From the NCBI GenBank assembly GCA_009760855.2, contig WPIO01000002.1, positions 2,205,001 through 2,269,000 on the forward strand: a DNA stretch of 64,000 nt, given 5' to 3'. Positions 1 through 64,000 of the stretch are shown here, one piece after another. The notes under the pieces were generated by a model that was not told where the DNA came from, did not search any database, and was given only the letters and a program-made list of their open reading frames with translations. Position 1 is the first letter of the stretch. Each line of letters starts with the position of its first letter. The DNA comes from Cristatella mucedo. Lineage: Eukaryota > Bryozoa > Phylactolaemata > Cristatellidae. The position numbers were made by a program, and so were the translations under genes.

Positions 1-122
1 GCAGCCGTCTAGTGTGAGTAGACTGGGCTTGGCTGGCGTTACGTGAAATAAAGGTTTTGGTGTTGGAGCCAGCAGACTTGTTGCTCGGTCGCGCTACCCA
101 GCCTGACGACAGGTCGTGCGGA

Positions 123-222
123 GGGCTGTCACAGAGAGACAGAGAAGAGAGCAAGAGAGAGAGAAAGAGACAGAGAAGAGAGAGAGAGACAGAGAGCGAG
201 AGAGACAGAGAGAGACAGAGAA

Positions 223-254
<32 letters not shown>

Positions 255-255
255 C
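123..255. repeat. Purine-rich (GA)n/(GACAGA)n simple repeat
   Basis: Imperfect GA and GACAGA units, all purine on the plus strand. Open frames across it are low-complexity Arg/Glu and not credible as protein. Confidence 0.9.
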
Positions 256-340
256 AAGCCAACAGTATTACTGTATCTCCTGTTTCCGAGGTGAAAGCAT
301 ACACAGCAGCTGTGTTTGCTGCAAATGGCTGTGATTTCGT

Positions 341-346
341 TTTAAT
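341..346 (-). promoter_or_regulatory. Candidate polyadenylation signal ATTAAA
   Basis: ATTAAA on the minus strand, about 265 bases past the TGA at 610. It is the only near-consensus hexamer I see in the short stretch left before the window edge. Confidence 0.3.
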
Positions 347-609
347 TTGTCCTACCAGCTCAGCTGTCTGCACCCAAGTTGCCTTTAGTATCCACCGGCC
401 TTGTTCGATGGCAGCCACACAGCAGCAAGGAAGCTTTTCTAGACAAAAGGTCTTAACCGTCGGCCTCAGACGATGGCAGCAGGATGAGCAAACTTGCCGG
501 CATGCGCACTCGCTAGTCCTACTTGCCGGTAAAAAAACAACAACGCATAGTGAGAAGAGGTCGTGGTACCAAAGGAGTAAGTACGGATTGCGAGGTCTGC
601 TCGCACGAC

Positions 610-17682
<17,073 letters not shown>

Positions 17683-18955
17683 CCCCCCACCCTAAGGAAC
17701 TCGAGGGTCACGCCCTCATCGACATCAGAAGTGCAACTGGAATCGCTGTATTTTATCTATGAGTTTTCCTTAAGGCCTTAAATCAGGGATTGCAAATTTT
17801 TTACTGTTTGGGCATTAAAGAATACACTAAATTCTCATCCGTGTAATGATTTAAATGAACTTCCTAATTGTTTACCGTGCCTTGCACCGAGATACCGTAA
17901 TCTAGGGATAGTACAGCGATTCAATGCTAGTGGCTTTATACTCACATGCCCGCGTCGATCTGGAATAGTCCGAGGTGCTCTGAGATCGCTGGTAAGGATG
18001 ACGGCGCTTGCGCCTCTTTGGCGTTAAAGCACTGTCTTTTAGCATTAGCTTCCAAGTGTTGTTCGTAGTCAACTTTTGGCGAAGGCGTGAGGCCCATGTG
18101 GATAGCAGTTTTTGACCTTGTGGGACGTTGCGATCGCCCAATGTTAGATCTCTCTGAGGCCTAGGAACCACTTGCGTGGCTTATGGCTCATTGTTGTTGT
18201 TAAAGGATATTAAAAATTAGTGTAAGTATTCTTAGTTCGTTAGTTCGTTTCCTAAGGTGTTCGTTTGGGAGTCCTCGTGCGTGCGATGAGTCGCGGTGGC
18301 GTACGGCGAGCTGGCTTTTAAATGCTCGGACTTGTGCGCAGCATGAAGCACTGAAACACTGAAAAAAAGATAAGAGCTGCTCGTGAAAGTGTTGATTTAA
18401 ATGTTTAATGTTTAAATGTTTAATTTAAGTGTTGAATTTTAACTATGAGCAAGCCGAGAGTTTGTACGCTATGAAGTGGAGTATAGAACTCGCGCGGCTT
18501 ACGTATACATAACAACTTGACCGCATGAGTTCGCGTCGGCTGCTCCAAATAGAGAAATGGGAAGAGAAGATAGCGTCCGTTAAAGCCGAAAAAAGGCATA
18601 AATCCTGGAGCAAGCTTTGCAGAAGATTATGTAACCAGTGCTTCTGTTTTTGACAACTTTTGGTGGATATTCGGCGCAGGCAGTGTCCTGCCTCCGGGTA
18701 GCCGCTTAGGCAGTTGACCTCTGTGGCTGTAGGTCGCACCAGAAAGTCAACTGTATTTGGCTGGCGAGCTGACTGATCTGTTTTAATGCACTGATGTATT
18801 CGTAAATTTAGGATTTGGCGGGGTAGTATTATCTGTCCATGCATTTGAGATATTCCATCTTGACTTATTCCACTAACTACTTGCAGGTCTTCCTGCCTTT
18901 GCAATAAGACACCAATAGCTGATGCCAGAATCTGCTGGCAGGCCGTCTGTGGTGA
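17683..18955. other. Divergent intergenic region, gene-poor
   Basis: Lies between the possible ATG of the minus-strand gene and SNAPC1. Open minus-strand stretches at 17941-18150 and 18443-18964 show no family I know. No TATA box or other core promoter element could be assigned. Confidence 0.35.
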
Positions 18956-18959
18956 GTGT

Positions 18960-19130
18960 TGCAAATTTATTTATCACACCACTTCTTATCGACCTACACT
19001 GACTCCCCATTAAGCAGCACATTGACTTCGAGGTTTTGTTAGTAACTTTTAACTCCATTCTCATGCTCCAGCCAACCTACCCGAAATACTTCCTATGCTG
19101 GGAATTGGACGACCCTTGCTCCTGACTGAA
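18960..19130 (+). mobile_element. L2-like LINE fragment, heavily degraded
   Basis: Plus strand still reads LPIKQHIDFEVLLVTFNSIL-like sequence of the RT C-terminus between stops. Confidence 0.55.
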
Positions 19131-19514
19131 GTCATTTAGATGCATCGCACCAACCATAAATCTATGAGAACCGTGCCCTGCGTTCGTTTGATCCCAAACC
19201 TGGAAGTCACTTCCGACTGACGTCCATGTGGTCCTTCCCGAAAAAAAGGCCATCGTATCGGTCTTTGCAATTGGACTGTTTTTATATGGATTATGAGTAA
19301 TTGACTCACAGAGGGTTCAAGCAAGCCGGTCTTTAACCTTAGTGCATATATACGATTGGGAAATAGCAACAAGAATTTGCCACCAAGAACCATTTTAGAG
19401 TAGGAGTTTATTTCATTCATCAGGTGTAACTGCTAGTGAAGTAGGTTTGCAAGGTGTTGTCACCTAGTCACAGGTCTGCTGGTGCTAGTGGTATCGATGC
19501 ATTAAACTATTTAA

Positions 19515-19668
19515 AAATAATTCATTTATATAATGCCCTAAGAGAACTTAATCTCTATTCAGGCGCTTCACATATACCTCGGGCTTGTTCGAGCCCACGA
19601 GCTCAGCCAGATCTTGGTCGGGGCGAGCACCTTAAGCACTGGACCGAACCAGCCTATTCAGTTTCAAG
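19515..19668 (-). mobile_element. SINE family 1 copy
   Basis: Tail aaataattcatttatataat, hairpin, B box (gagcccacgagctc) and head (ggtcggggcgagcacc) all present in reverse. Confidence 0.8.
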
Positions 19669-19729
19669 CGATTGGTAGTGGAAAGAGTGTTGTAATGTAA
19701 GGTGTATCCGTTCTAATGTGTTCCTGGAT

Positions 19730-19764
<35 letters not shown>

Positions 19765-20825
19765 GTGCTTGATGAAGCACCCTCAGAGAACTCAATCTCT
19801 TTCTAGGCACTTTGCATTGGCTGTAAAGGAAGCACGATCGAATGGTTAGTGGTAGCATGCTCAATAAACAACAATATGGTTATGGGTGCCGTGCACAATG
19901 TCAATATGCAAGTATGGTTAATGGCAGCATGCACAGTGTCAGCACACATAGGCACATAAAGGTCGAATCACTGGGACCTACTAAATGCTATGATAAATAG
20001 ATGTGTTTTAGGCTCATTTTAAATGTGGTAAAGTCAGATGTCATGACGCAAATCGGTACTGAGTTTCAATCTTTGGGAGCGTACGAACTAAAGGCACGGT
20101 CTCCAAAGGATTTAAGGTTTGTACAAGGTGTAGCTAAACAGTTTGATTCCGAAAGCGGGTGGTACGATGCTTGGCCTGGTGGGTGCATAGATCTAATATG
20201 TAGGCTGGAGCCAAAGAATCAATGGACCTAAAAGTAAGTGACAAAACTTTGAAGCCGATGTGTTGCCTGACTGTGAGCCTGTGCAGGTCATCGACAATTG
20301 GTGAAATGTGACATTTGCAACACACTCACGACAGAGAAGCTTAGCTGCATAGTATTGCATCAGCTGTAAGCGGCTTATTGCATAGGCCGGTAGACTAGCT
20401 AGCATTGGTATCTCTTGTCTAAACTAACCCGAGTTTAGCAATGCTATTTAGCTGAAAGTAGACAGACTTGACTAGGGAATTGATGTGGTCATCTAATGAA
20501 AGGTCACTTTTGAACATAATACCTAGATTTCATGCAGATTCAACAGGAGATATGCTGGCAGAGCCGATTTTGAGGGTTAGCCTTTCCAATTTTTAAATAC
20601 TACTTGGTTTGCCCATAACTATAAGTTGGTTTTATCAGAATTCAATTTAAAAAAAATTCCTGTCATCCATATGCAGATGTCGTCAATACATGCAGCAAAG
20701 GGAGTTGAGAGAAATCGAAGTGCTGGAGGGCTATGAGGGATCAAAGCAAAGGACAACTGAGTGTCATCCGCATAGCAGTGAAAGCCTAGATTTTGCTTTG
20801 CAATCACATCGGCATCATCACAATC
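19730..20825 (-). mobile_element. L2-like LINE, 1.1 kb
   Basis: Long minus copy from an (ATA)n tail to the RT palm; HCYADDTQLSF near 20763-20774 is the catalytic YADD box. Broken by frameshifts. Confidence 0.85.
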
Positions 20826-20827
20826 AT

Positions 20828-21015
20828 TCTGTGCATGCTGCCACTAACAACACTTGCATGCTGACCCTGTGCATGTCACCCCCTAACCATGTTATTCGTG
20901 TTGTTTATCAAGCATGATACCACTCACCATTCGATCGTGTTTCCATTTGCAGCAAATGTAAAGCACCTAGAAAGAGATTGAGTTCATGAGGGTGCTTTAT
21001 CAAGTGTATTATTAT
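20828..21015 (+). mobile_element. L2-like LINE 3' tail
   Basis: Tail only. The hairpin arms are AGCACC/GGTGCT, a paired change from the usual AGCGCC/GGCGCT. Head-to-head with the preceding minus copy. Confidence 0.8.
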
Positions 21016-21396
21016 CATTATTTTAGTGACTTGCTCTGCAAAATCGAGCTTCAATGGACATAGGAATAAATAGTGTATACTCGGGTCTGAACAAAGATTA
21101 GCATATTGGTAATAGGTTTGCAGATGGTAAAAAAAATCATAGATCGTTTATGAAAGCTGGCCATGATGTATGTACTTTTGAACCGGAGAACGTGATAGTG
21201 TTGGTGACAGCAGTCATGATTGCTTGCATACTCAAGCTAATTCATAAATCGGTTACCGAGTACAGATAATGCAAGCAAGATACTTTTCAATTAGCTAGTT
21301 GCAGTAGCAGCTATGAGCTACATATAGCAAATGTATGCAAGTATTGTGTATGCTTTTGTTTTCTTTTAAGATTGATGTGGATCTCACCAATTGAAA

Positions 21397-49659
<28,263 letters not shown>

Positions 49660-50447
49660 GCTTTTGCCAGGCAGCCATCGTAAGATTATTGGTAAGGTGC
49701 CTGCGGAACTCTAGATTTGGCTTCGCCTCTGCTGAGAGCTCTTTGGAAAAACCTAGGACCCGCTAAAGACAAAGCGGTCAGATACAGGCAAATGGAGAGC
49801 AGTGCGTGTGTGTGCGCGAGCGTGCGCAGTCGTTTGCTGCTGCTTCCGTGCATGGGTGTGAGTGATCGTGGCGCATAGCGCTAGGTCCTTCCTCAATCTG
49901 ATGGCTGACCAGACCAGCCTCGATCGTCAAGGAGGCCTCACTGGCTTGAGCTACACGCATGCATGCACTCGTTTGGCCTGCAAGTGGGTCAACAAAACAT
50001 GTAAAGAAAAGCTTAGCTGGTAGGTACATGGCACGATTGCGTCTGCCAAATGTTGCTTCTGCCGAGTGAATGCCAGCAACCGAGCACTCAGCAACGTGAC
50101 TTTAGCTAGCTAGCTCACGTGCATGCTAAGTGTGGTGCTGTGCTCGCTCGCATGCCAGTAGCTGCACGTGCATATGTGAGAGTGCATTAACTCAAGTGCC
50201 TGTTCGGTTGCTGTGCCGTAGGTGAGGGCACGTTAACTCTCGGGCCTGTTTGGTTTTTGTGCCTACGGTATTTCTTGGCAAGAGCTACATGCAGTGAACT
50301 ACTATCCAGCAACTCTGAACGGCTGTCTGGGCACTTGTGAAGCCCCTGCATGCCAGCCACCAGGCTGTCTTAGCTGTCAAGCAGCCACTGTTTACGATCG
50401 TGACTTTATCACTGTCACCTTGACCGCATGCTGGCCGTTGTTACCTT

Positions 50448-50450
<3 letters not shown>
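49660..50450. other. Downstream of SNAPC1, no feature
   Basis: No AATAAA found here, so the 3' end of the SNAPC1 transcript is not defined. Nearly repeated phrase ggtgagggcacgttaactct around 50165-50260. Confidence 0.4.
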
Positions 50451-50505
<55 letters not shown>

Positions 50506-50515
50506 CTTGCGTGCG

Positions 50516-50584
<69 letters not shown>

Positions 50585-50593
50585 TGCGTGCGT

Positions 50594-50666
<73 letters not shown>

Positions 50667-50700
50667 CTTGCGTGCGTTAGTGTGAGTGTGTGTGCGCGTG
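50451..50700. repeat. (GT)n array with spacer motifs
   Basis: GT blocks separated three times by gcttgcgtgcgttagtgtga or close variants (50503, 50581, 50664), as at 43650-43975. Directly abuts a SINE. Confidence 0.95.
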
Positions 50701-50709
50701 CTTTCGTGC

Positions 50710-50858
50710 GTGTATAATTCATTTGTATAGCGCCCTGAGAGAACATAATCTCTATTCAGTTGCTTCGCATATGCCACAGGGCTCGAGCCAACGGCCTCGG
50801 CCAGACCTTGGTCGGGGCGAGCACCTTAACCACTCTGCCAAACCAGCTCGGCATACTT
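50710..50858 (-). mobile_element. SINE family 1 copy
   Basis: Reverse: tataattcatttgtatagcg ... ccttggtcggggcgagcacc ... aaccagctcggca. Tail end adjoins the (GT)n array. Confidence 0.85.
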
Positions 50859-53800
50859 GTACTACTGCATACTTGCTCGGCCGGTGTCTGGGTGACTGGC
50901 TGCTTTGGACTGGGCGTTGCCAGATCGAAGCATGCACCGTCTTTGCGATGACTGGCATGTATTCATTGCTTTCAGGAACCGATGAGCCGACGTTTATACT
51001 CGACATGCCACAGCTGCTGTGAGACCGACCTGAAGTCTCGTGCATATAACCGGTTTCAAGATTTGTAGTCGGAACGACAAGAACGGCTATTCGTTGCTCA
51101 GTGTACCTTGGTTTTGCATGCTGGCGGCTGTCCAGTTCATGCGTCCAGGCTGCACCTGGCGATTGTCGTTTACTTTTGGCTGACTCTAATTTTCTCTATC
51201 GGCTGCTACTCATAGGCAATTGACTTTAACTTGCAGTTGGCTGTCTTATTTATTAAGCTTTTTTGAATTAATTTTGTGCTGGCAATCAAGTGCTTGTGTA
51301 ATAAGCTTATCTGAGCTTTAGCCTGTCCGTGTTCCAGACCTTGGCTACAGGCATTCCCACTCTGTATACCAGCCATACTCAATCGTTCGGCCGTATGATT
51401 GAGCAGGCGAGACTTTTAGGAATCATTAGTGCTGCTAGCTGACCTTAGTGGCCGAAACACTAACAAAACCCTGGAACTCGCAGTCGCCGATTAATGTTGA
51501 GCAGAGAAGAGTAGTAAACGTCGACACGAAAAGACCTCAGAAGACAGTGATATCGCCATGTGACAGAGAAGCTGACTAATGACTCCTCGTTCACCGTTTT
51601 GAAATTCGCTCGTTAAGCGGCGCCATGATGTACGCTCCTGGTAAAAAAGGAATACCCTCGCTTGCTTAAAAAAATACCATACACATTTCAGTCTTTTGCG
51701 AATTGTAAGCCAACTTTTGAATAATCCTCGTTTGAACGAGTCGGTTTCGTGTGATGTCCGGGCTCCTCCAGCCCGACCTGACACCTGTGGAGCTCGATAC
51801 AGCATCTGCCCCTGATCTCTGCCGTTTTCAATATTTACTCAGTACCTCACTGGAATGTAGCACTGACACGCAGCGTTGGCTACCACTTGATTGACGCCTA
51901 TTCAACTTTTTCATCTTCACCAGTATGCTGCTGGTGCTTAAGAACTACACTACAGTCCTGTGGGCATTACGTCCAAGACGCCTGCGTAATTTTTAAGCCT
52001 ATGCAAAGACCTTGCTTAACTGCCAAGAATAGTCATTCGACCCATAATTTTAAACTTGAGGTCAATAATGTGTGTCGTCTACAGACCGCATGCCTTTTAC
52101 ACGTATGCTCAACGTTATAGCCCCTGGGAACTTGCTCAGTCGAGCATTCGATCAGTACACGTATCAGCCGTCCGAGAGTTGCCGGCACATGAGTAACACG
52201 ACCTTGTCTTTCACCGATGGTTTTTCATTAGTCCCAAGTTCTCCCAGCAAAAAGACAACCAGACATAGTCGTCTCCTGACTGCAGCCGTACCTGATCGTG
52301 GGGGGGGGCTAATCAGATACGTCAGGGTAGCTTTAAGTCATTAATAACTATAATCGGTCGTCTGTATGGCTCCCCCAGAGAGGCGAATCTTTTTCCATGT
52401 GCTGTACAGGTCACTGCCAAAGAGAATAATCAAAGGTTAATGGCACGCAAGGTTAAGCGGCGTGCTCAGGCCTGCATGCAAAAACATGGTTAGACCGATA
52501 TGAAAAAGCATACGAAAAGACATTTTTGCTTAATGGTTAGTCGGACCCCTGGTTAGTAACGTGCACATAAAAAGGCCCTTAAGTTCACTGGGGCACGGAA
52601 GAGACGAGAAAGCCTGATGCGTCGTCCTTAGTCTTAAATGATCTCAAGTCAATGCAGGCGGTGCTAGAACGCGAGTTTGAGACCTTTATTGCACACGAGC
52701 TGAAAGCCTAATTGCCCAACACCAACCCCATCAACCAAGAGATTGCGATTGAGCTCGAGCCGTCGACCAAACCATTTTGCCCGGCTTTCCTCTGATTGCA
52801 GTACTCTATGCCTGCTGCTTGCGAATATTAGCACCAATCATGTGGTAATGCTTTCTTTGCAGCATATGTGAAGTGCCTAGAAAGATATTCAGCTCTCCTG
52901 TGGCGCTATACAAATTTATTTTATTATTATTATTATTATATTAATAATAATAATATATTATTATTACAAGCGAGAGGCTTCTTCGAAAGCTCTAGCAATT
53001 AGCTGTAGCCAGAACAGTTGAGTCCAATCCAATGTACATATAGTTGAAAGAGCTGTCCGTTCCTATGTGCAAGCCCATGGCACAAGCACTGCACCCTTTT
53101 TGACCTACTATTGTATACTTTGACTGTACCAAAAACAAATCGGCCCGAACCTGCGATTGGTAGACAGTAAGCCTGACACTTGCAGCATTCCGAGAACCAT
53201 TATGTGGATGAAACCACTTTATTATAGCAAGGATTCTCTTCCGCTTGTTACCGCACTAGAGAGCTACAGTATACGTATATACGGTTTGTTTTCTATTGAG
53301 AGTTCCCAGCTTTTATTGTAATACCGAACTTCATTTGAGTGCACTCTAGCAAGAAAAGGTTCAAAACAAAGTTATCAGGTTGCCACTGGAAACCGCATTG
53401 GCATTTAGCAGCTTCCATCTTTGGACCCGATCGAGCAAGAATAGTACAGGCGTACCTCAACTTGACTGAGCAGGCATTTACATTTGATTAACACAACCTT
53501 ACAGAAATGTCAACTCGCTAGAGATTAGTAAAACAAGCGGAGTTTGCCCGCCTACTCGAGAGGTGCGCCTTGCATCCTCGAAAAGAGAGACGCTAACGTT
53601 CTAAACTGGCGGTGGATAGTGACTGCCTGCGTCCGTAATATGGAATCAGAGCCGAGTTCGAAAGTCAGAACCTTCCAGTGTTGGAACGAATGAGGTCGAG
53701 CTAAGAAAATGCCCCAAGAGGAAGCGCTGAGGGCTTCGCGCACTATGGCGATGGAAGCGTTGTGCTCGGCTCGAAAGGTCAACAGTAATTACGCGAACAA

Positions 53801-54367
53801 CGCTTGTGCATCTGATTGAAGGTGCAACGGAAATGAGCTTGTCTATAGGGGGCGTGAAAATAGCAAAACGTTGAGAAAATGATTGAGGTGTTTTTTTTCT
53901 TGTTTCAGGAATGTTACAGCTGTCATGAAACACCCCCTGTGGGAATTTGTCGACTTGACTCGAGTATTCGTGGGTCAATATAGGAGCGCAACTGTGCCGA
54001 GGCTGTCAAGCAAACTTAGTTCATATTTCTGATGAATTTCCGATCATTTGTGACTGGCGGTCGTCAAAAGTAGCGCTACGTTCAGGTTGACATGAATTTA
54101 CTAACCGGCATTACTACAAAGAAAAATACCCACGTTTGCTAACGGAAAGCCTAAATTGGTTTTCGGCAAAGGCGAGGTGCCTAGTCTCACTCGCCATCAT
54201 GTTTTTACAACTCGAGTGTCCTAAAAGACGACCTCTATGCTCTGAAATGACAAACGAATTGAGCGTGCTCATCAGTTGGCACCGGTAAATTATAAAAGAA
54301 GTAAATTCCAATTGCTAGTCATCAGGTGTTCATGCTCTTTGGCAAAACGTTCAGTGCTAGTTTTTGT
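50859..54367. other. Intergenic region with scattered LINE remains
   Basis: A faint reverse LINE tail at 52360-52440 and a plus tail with (ATT)n at 52815-52965 (gaagtgcctagaaagatatt). No gene or RNA seen. Confidence 0.45.
52815..52965 (+). mobile_element. L2-like LINE 3' tail
   Basis: caatcatgtggtaatgcttt, hairpin and (ATT)n, followed by an ATT/AAT palindromic stretch (52919-52966). Confidence 0.7.
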
Positions 54368-54720
54368 AATAATAGTAATAATAATAATTCATTTGATATA
54401 ACGCCCTCAGAGAACTCAGTTTCTTTCTGGGCACCTTGCATTTGCTGCCCAGGAAGCACGATCGAATGCTTAGTGGTAGCATGCTCGATAAACAACAAGA
54501 ATAACGTGGTTAGGGGTGACATGTATAGGGTCAGCATGCAAATATGATTAGTGGCAGCATGCACAGTGTCGGCACGCGTAAGCACGTAAAGAACGAATCA
54601 CGTGGACCCACTAAATGCTGTGATAAATATATGCGTTTTTAGTTTCTTTTAAATGTGCTCAAGTCAGGGGACGTCCTGACGATAGTCGGAAGTGAGTTCC
54701 TGGCCTGGAATCGCATTCTT
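54368..54720 (-). mobile_element. L2-like LINE 3' end
   Basis: (ATA)n, hairpin, 3' UTR and a few terminal codons, in reverse. Confidence 0.8.
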
Positions 54721-54769
54721 TTCACATCGCCTTCGTGCACTCGAGGTCCAACTCGAGCTGCAGCATACG

Positions 54770-54840
54770 TAGAAGGGCCTAGAAAGAGATTAACTTCTTT
54801 GAGGATGCAATACAAATGTATTGTTATCATTGTTATTAGT
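54770..54840 (+). mobile_element. LINE tail scrap
   Basis: agggcctagaaagagattaa ... gcaatacaaatgtattgtta, opposite in orientation to its neighbour. Confidence 0.6.
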
Positions 54841-56256
54841 ATACACGGATAACATCCTCCTGCTCAATCTTACTGATCATCCGGAATACTAGTGCGGGCA
54901 TCTGAAAGGAAGTCGAGCTGCCCGGCTCACTTGGACCAACTCGGTGGATTTTGTCCGATGGCTTGCTGCTGCTACAGATCTGTAAACCTGCCTACATAGG
55001 GGTGCGTCTGGCAACGACAAGATCGAGGTCAAATTTGGCTCCGGCTACGCTCCTGCGCTTACTAGGCTCAGTTTAGCTTTGCGCGTCTCGTTGAAGCACG
55101 CAAGCGAGCCACGATCTACGCTCACCTGTCAGTGTGCAGCACTAATGACAACCACTCATTCACTTTCTCGCATCCTTTCAATAATTTTAAGCATTCCCAC
55201 TAATTAGCTCTCTAAGACAACCTCATTTTCAATTGACTCTTTTCTCATCAAAGGTCGCTGAAATTCGCCTTAGATTTAGAATATAGAAAACCAGCATCTG
55301 TCGGCCGCGTTCGCTAATACCCGTACCTACAAGCGTGCTCTTGCTGAATTTCTGCTTCTCGCTGAGAGCTTTGTCCTAAATGACTACCAGAACTTCCGGA
55401 TGAGCGTCCTGCGAGACGGGCGCCGGCGGTGTGCACGCGCCGGCGGTGGGCGCATGCTGCCAATACCATCCTGCACCGAGGAAATGCTCTGCTTTTTTTT
55501 ATATGTAGCAAATGGGCCGATGACTCGTCCGTGCAGATAACGTGGCGCGTCTTGCTGCAGCGACCACGTCAATAGAGGTCGCTCGCTCGCGGGGAGCTAG
55601 TGAGCAAAAGCAGACGCACGCTTTCGTAAGCAGAGACTTAATCCGACAGCTACTCGCTCGGTCAACCGCGGAGCTCACTTCTCGGGCTCTCGGTGAGTCG
55701 CTCACCGACCGTGGGTCAGAGGGCGCAAACGCAGCGGGCGCCCAGCCCCGCAGACGCGCCTAGCGTTCGGACGTCGAACCCCTAGCAAGTTGCGAGCCCC
55801 GCGGCTGAACCGTAGGCGCCAATTAGACGCCGCCAGCCGTATACTGGGCGCCGGCGGCGGCGAATGGCGCGAGCAGGAGGCGGGCAGCTGCTCGCCGCTC
55901 GCTTGCTGTCGCTACGCAACGTTCGGCATCCGAGCGAAGGACACGTCGGCAGCGATGCTGCCGCGAGTCGGCCTTTAGTACAAAAATATACAGAAATCTG
56001 AAACATCAACGAGATAACGAATAAATAGACAAGCGCGTCGACGAAAGCGGCTCAGTTGCCGCGGTCAGACCGGCATGACTTTGGCAAAAGTTCACCGCAA
56101 GAGAAAGAGCAGTCTCGTCTGGTCAGGAAGTCAGGATCTCGACCGGAGCGCCGCCTGTAAAGTGCGCGCACGCGCGCGCGCGCGCGGCTCCGAACTCGCC
56201 TGCACAGCAGCGCGAAGGACGAAGGTCGGCGGCTGCGGCGGCCGCCGCCGCTGCTG
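54841..56256. other. Intergenic, GC-rich in its right half
   Basis: From about 55380 CpG-rich. No exon carrying the expected Cys pattern of a TIL domain was found on the minus strand. Confidence 0.4.
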
Positions 56257-63930
<7,674 letters not shown>

Positions 63931-64000
63931 CTAAACGCATACGTCTTTCATTCGCTCCGCTTTCGGCGCGACGCTCAAAACGCGAAAGCAAAACTCAAAA

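Noticed and set aside
18443-18964. 173-codon minus-strand open frame as a gene
   Set aside because: No recognisable domain, composition like the surrounding noncoding DNA, and its 5' end overlaps a degraded LINE.

Overview
The window is a piece of animal nuclear DNA. Its genes are broken into short exons by GT-AG introns, two of them are recognisable animal genes, and the spaces are filled with non-LTR retrotransposon fragments, tRNA-derived SINEs and long microsatellites. No bacterial, viral, CRISPR or rRNA signal was seen. The gene set (a SNAPc subunit and a BMPER/crossveinless-2 protein) and the L2-like LINEs suggest a bilaterian invertebrate. I cannot assign the phylum from sequence alone.

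Layout. (1) 610-17682, minus strand: a gene of about 15 exons whose reading phases join without conflict from a possible ATG at 17682 to a TGA at 610. Its N-terminal half reads like a beta-propeller and its C-terminal half like a helical scaffold; I do not recognise the family. (2) 17683-21396: a divergent intergenic region with LINE fragments. (3) 21397-49659, plus strand: SNAPC1 (SNAP43), 8 exons with phases that sum exactly to a 526-residue protein. Its introns reach 8 kb and hold most of the LINE and SINE copies. (4) 49660-56256: intergenic, with (GT)n arrays and LINE tails. (5) 56257-63930, minus strand and cut by the right edge: the C-terminal three quarters of a BMPER/crossveinless-2 orthologue (vWC domains, vWD, C8), converging on SNAPC1.

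Repeats. One L2/CR1-like LINE family (about 20 fragments, (ATT)n tails) and one tRNA-derived SINE family end in the same 3' hairpin, which suggests the SINE moves with the LINE's enzyme. A second LINE family (best copy 30600-32680) has a different tail, seen three times. A second tRNA-derived SINE family has five copies. Several LINE copies are nearly identical, so activity was recent.

The genes do not form a pathway. SNAPC1 acts in snRNA transcription and BMPER in extracellular BMP control. The most interesting items are: an intron made almost entirely of one SINE; a 366-base BMPER intron that is open in frame; loss of the GDPH cleavage site in BMPER (GDAH here); a hairpin pair at a splice donor; a (CT)n array serving as a polypyrimidine tract; and a roughly 50-base LINE-tail micro-insertion with clear target-site duplication.
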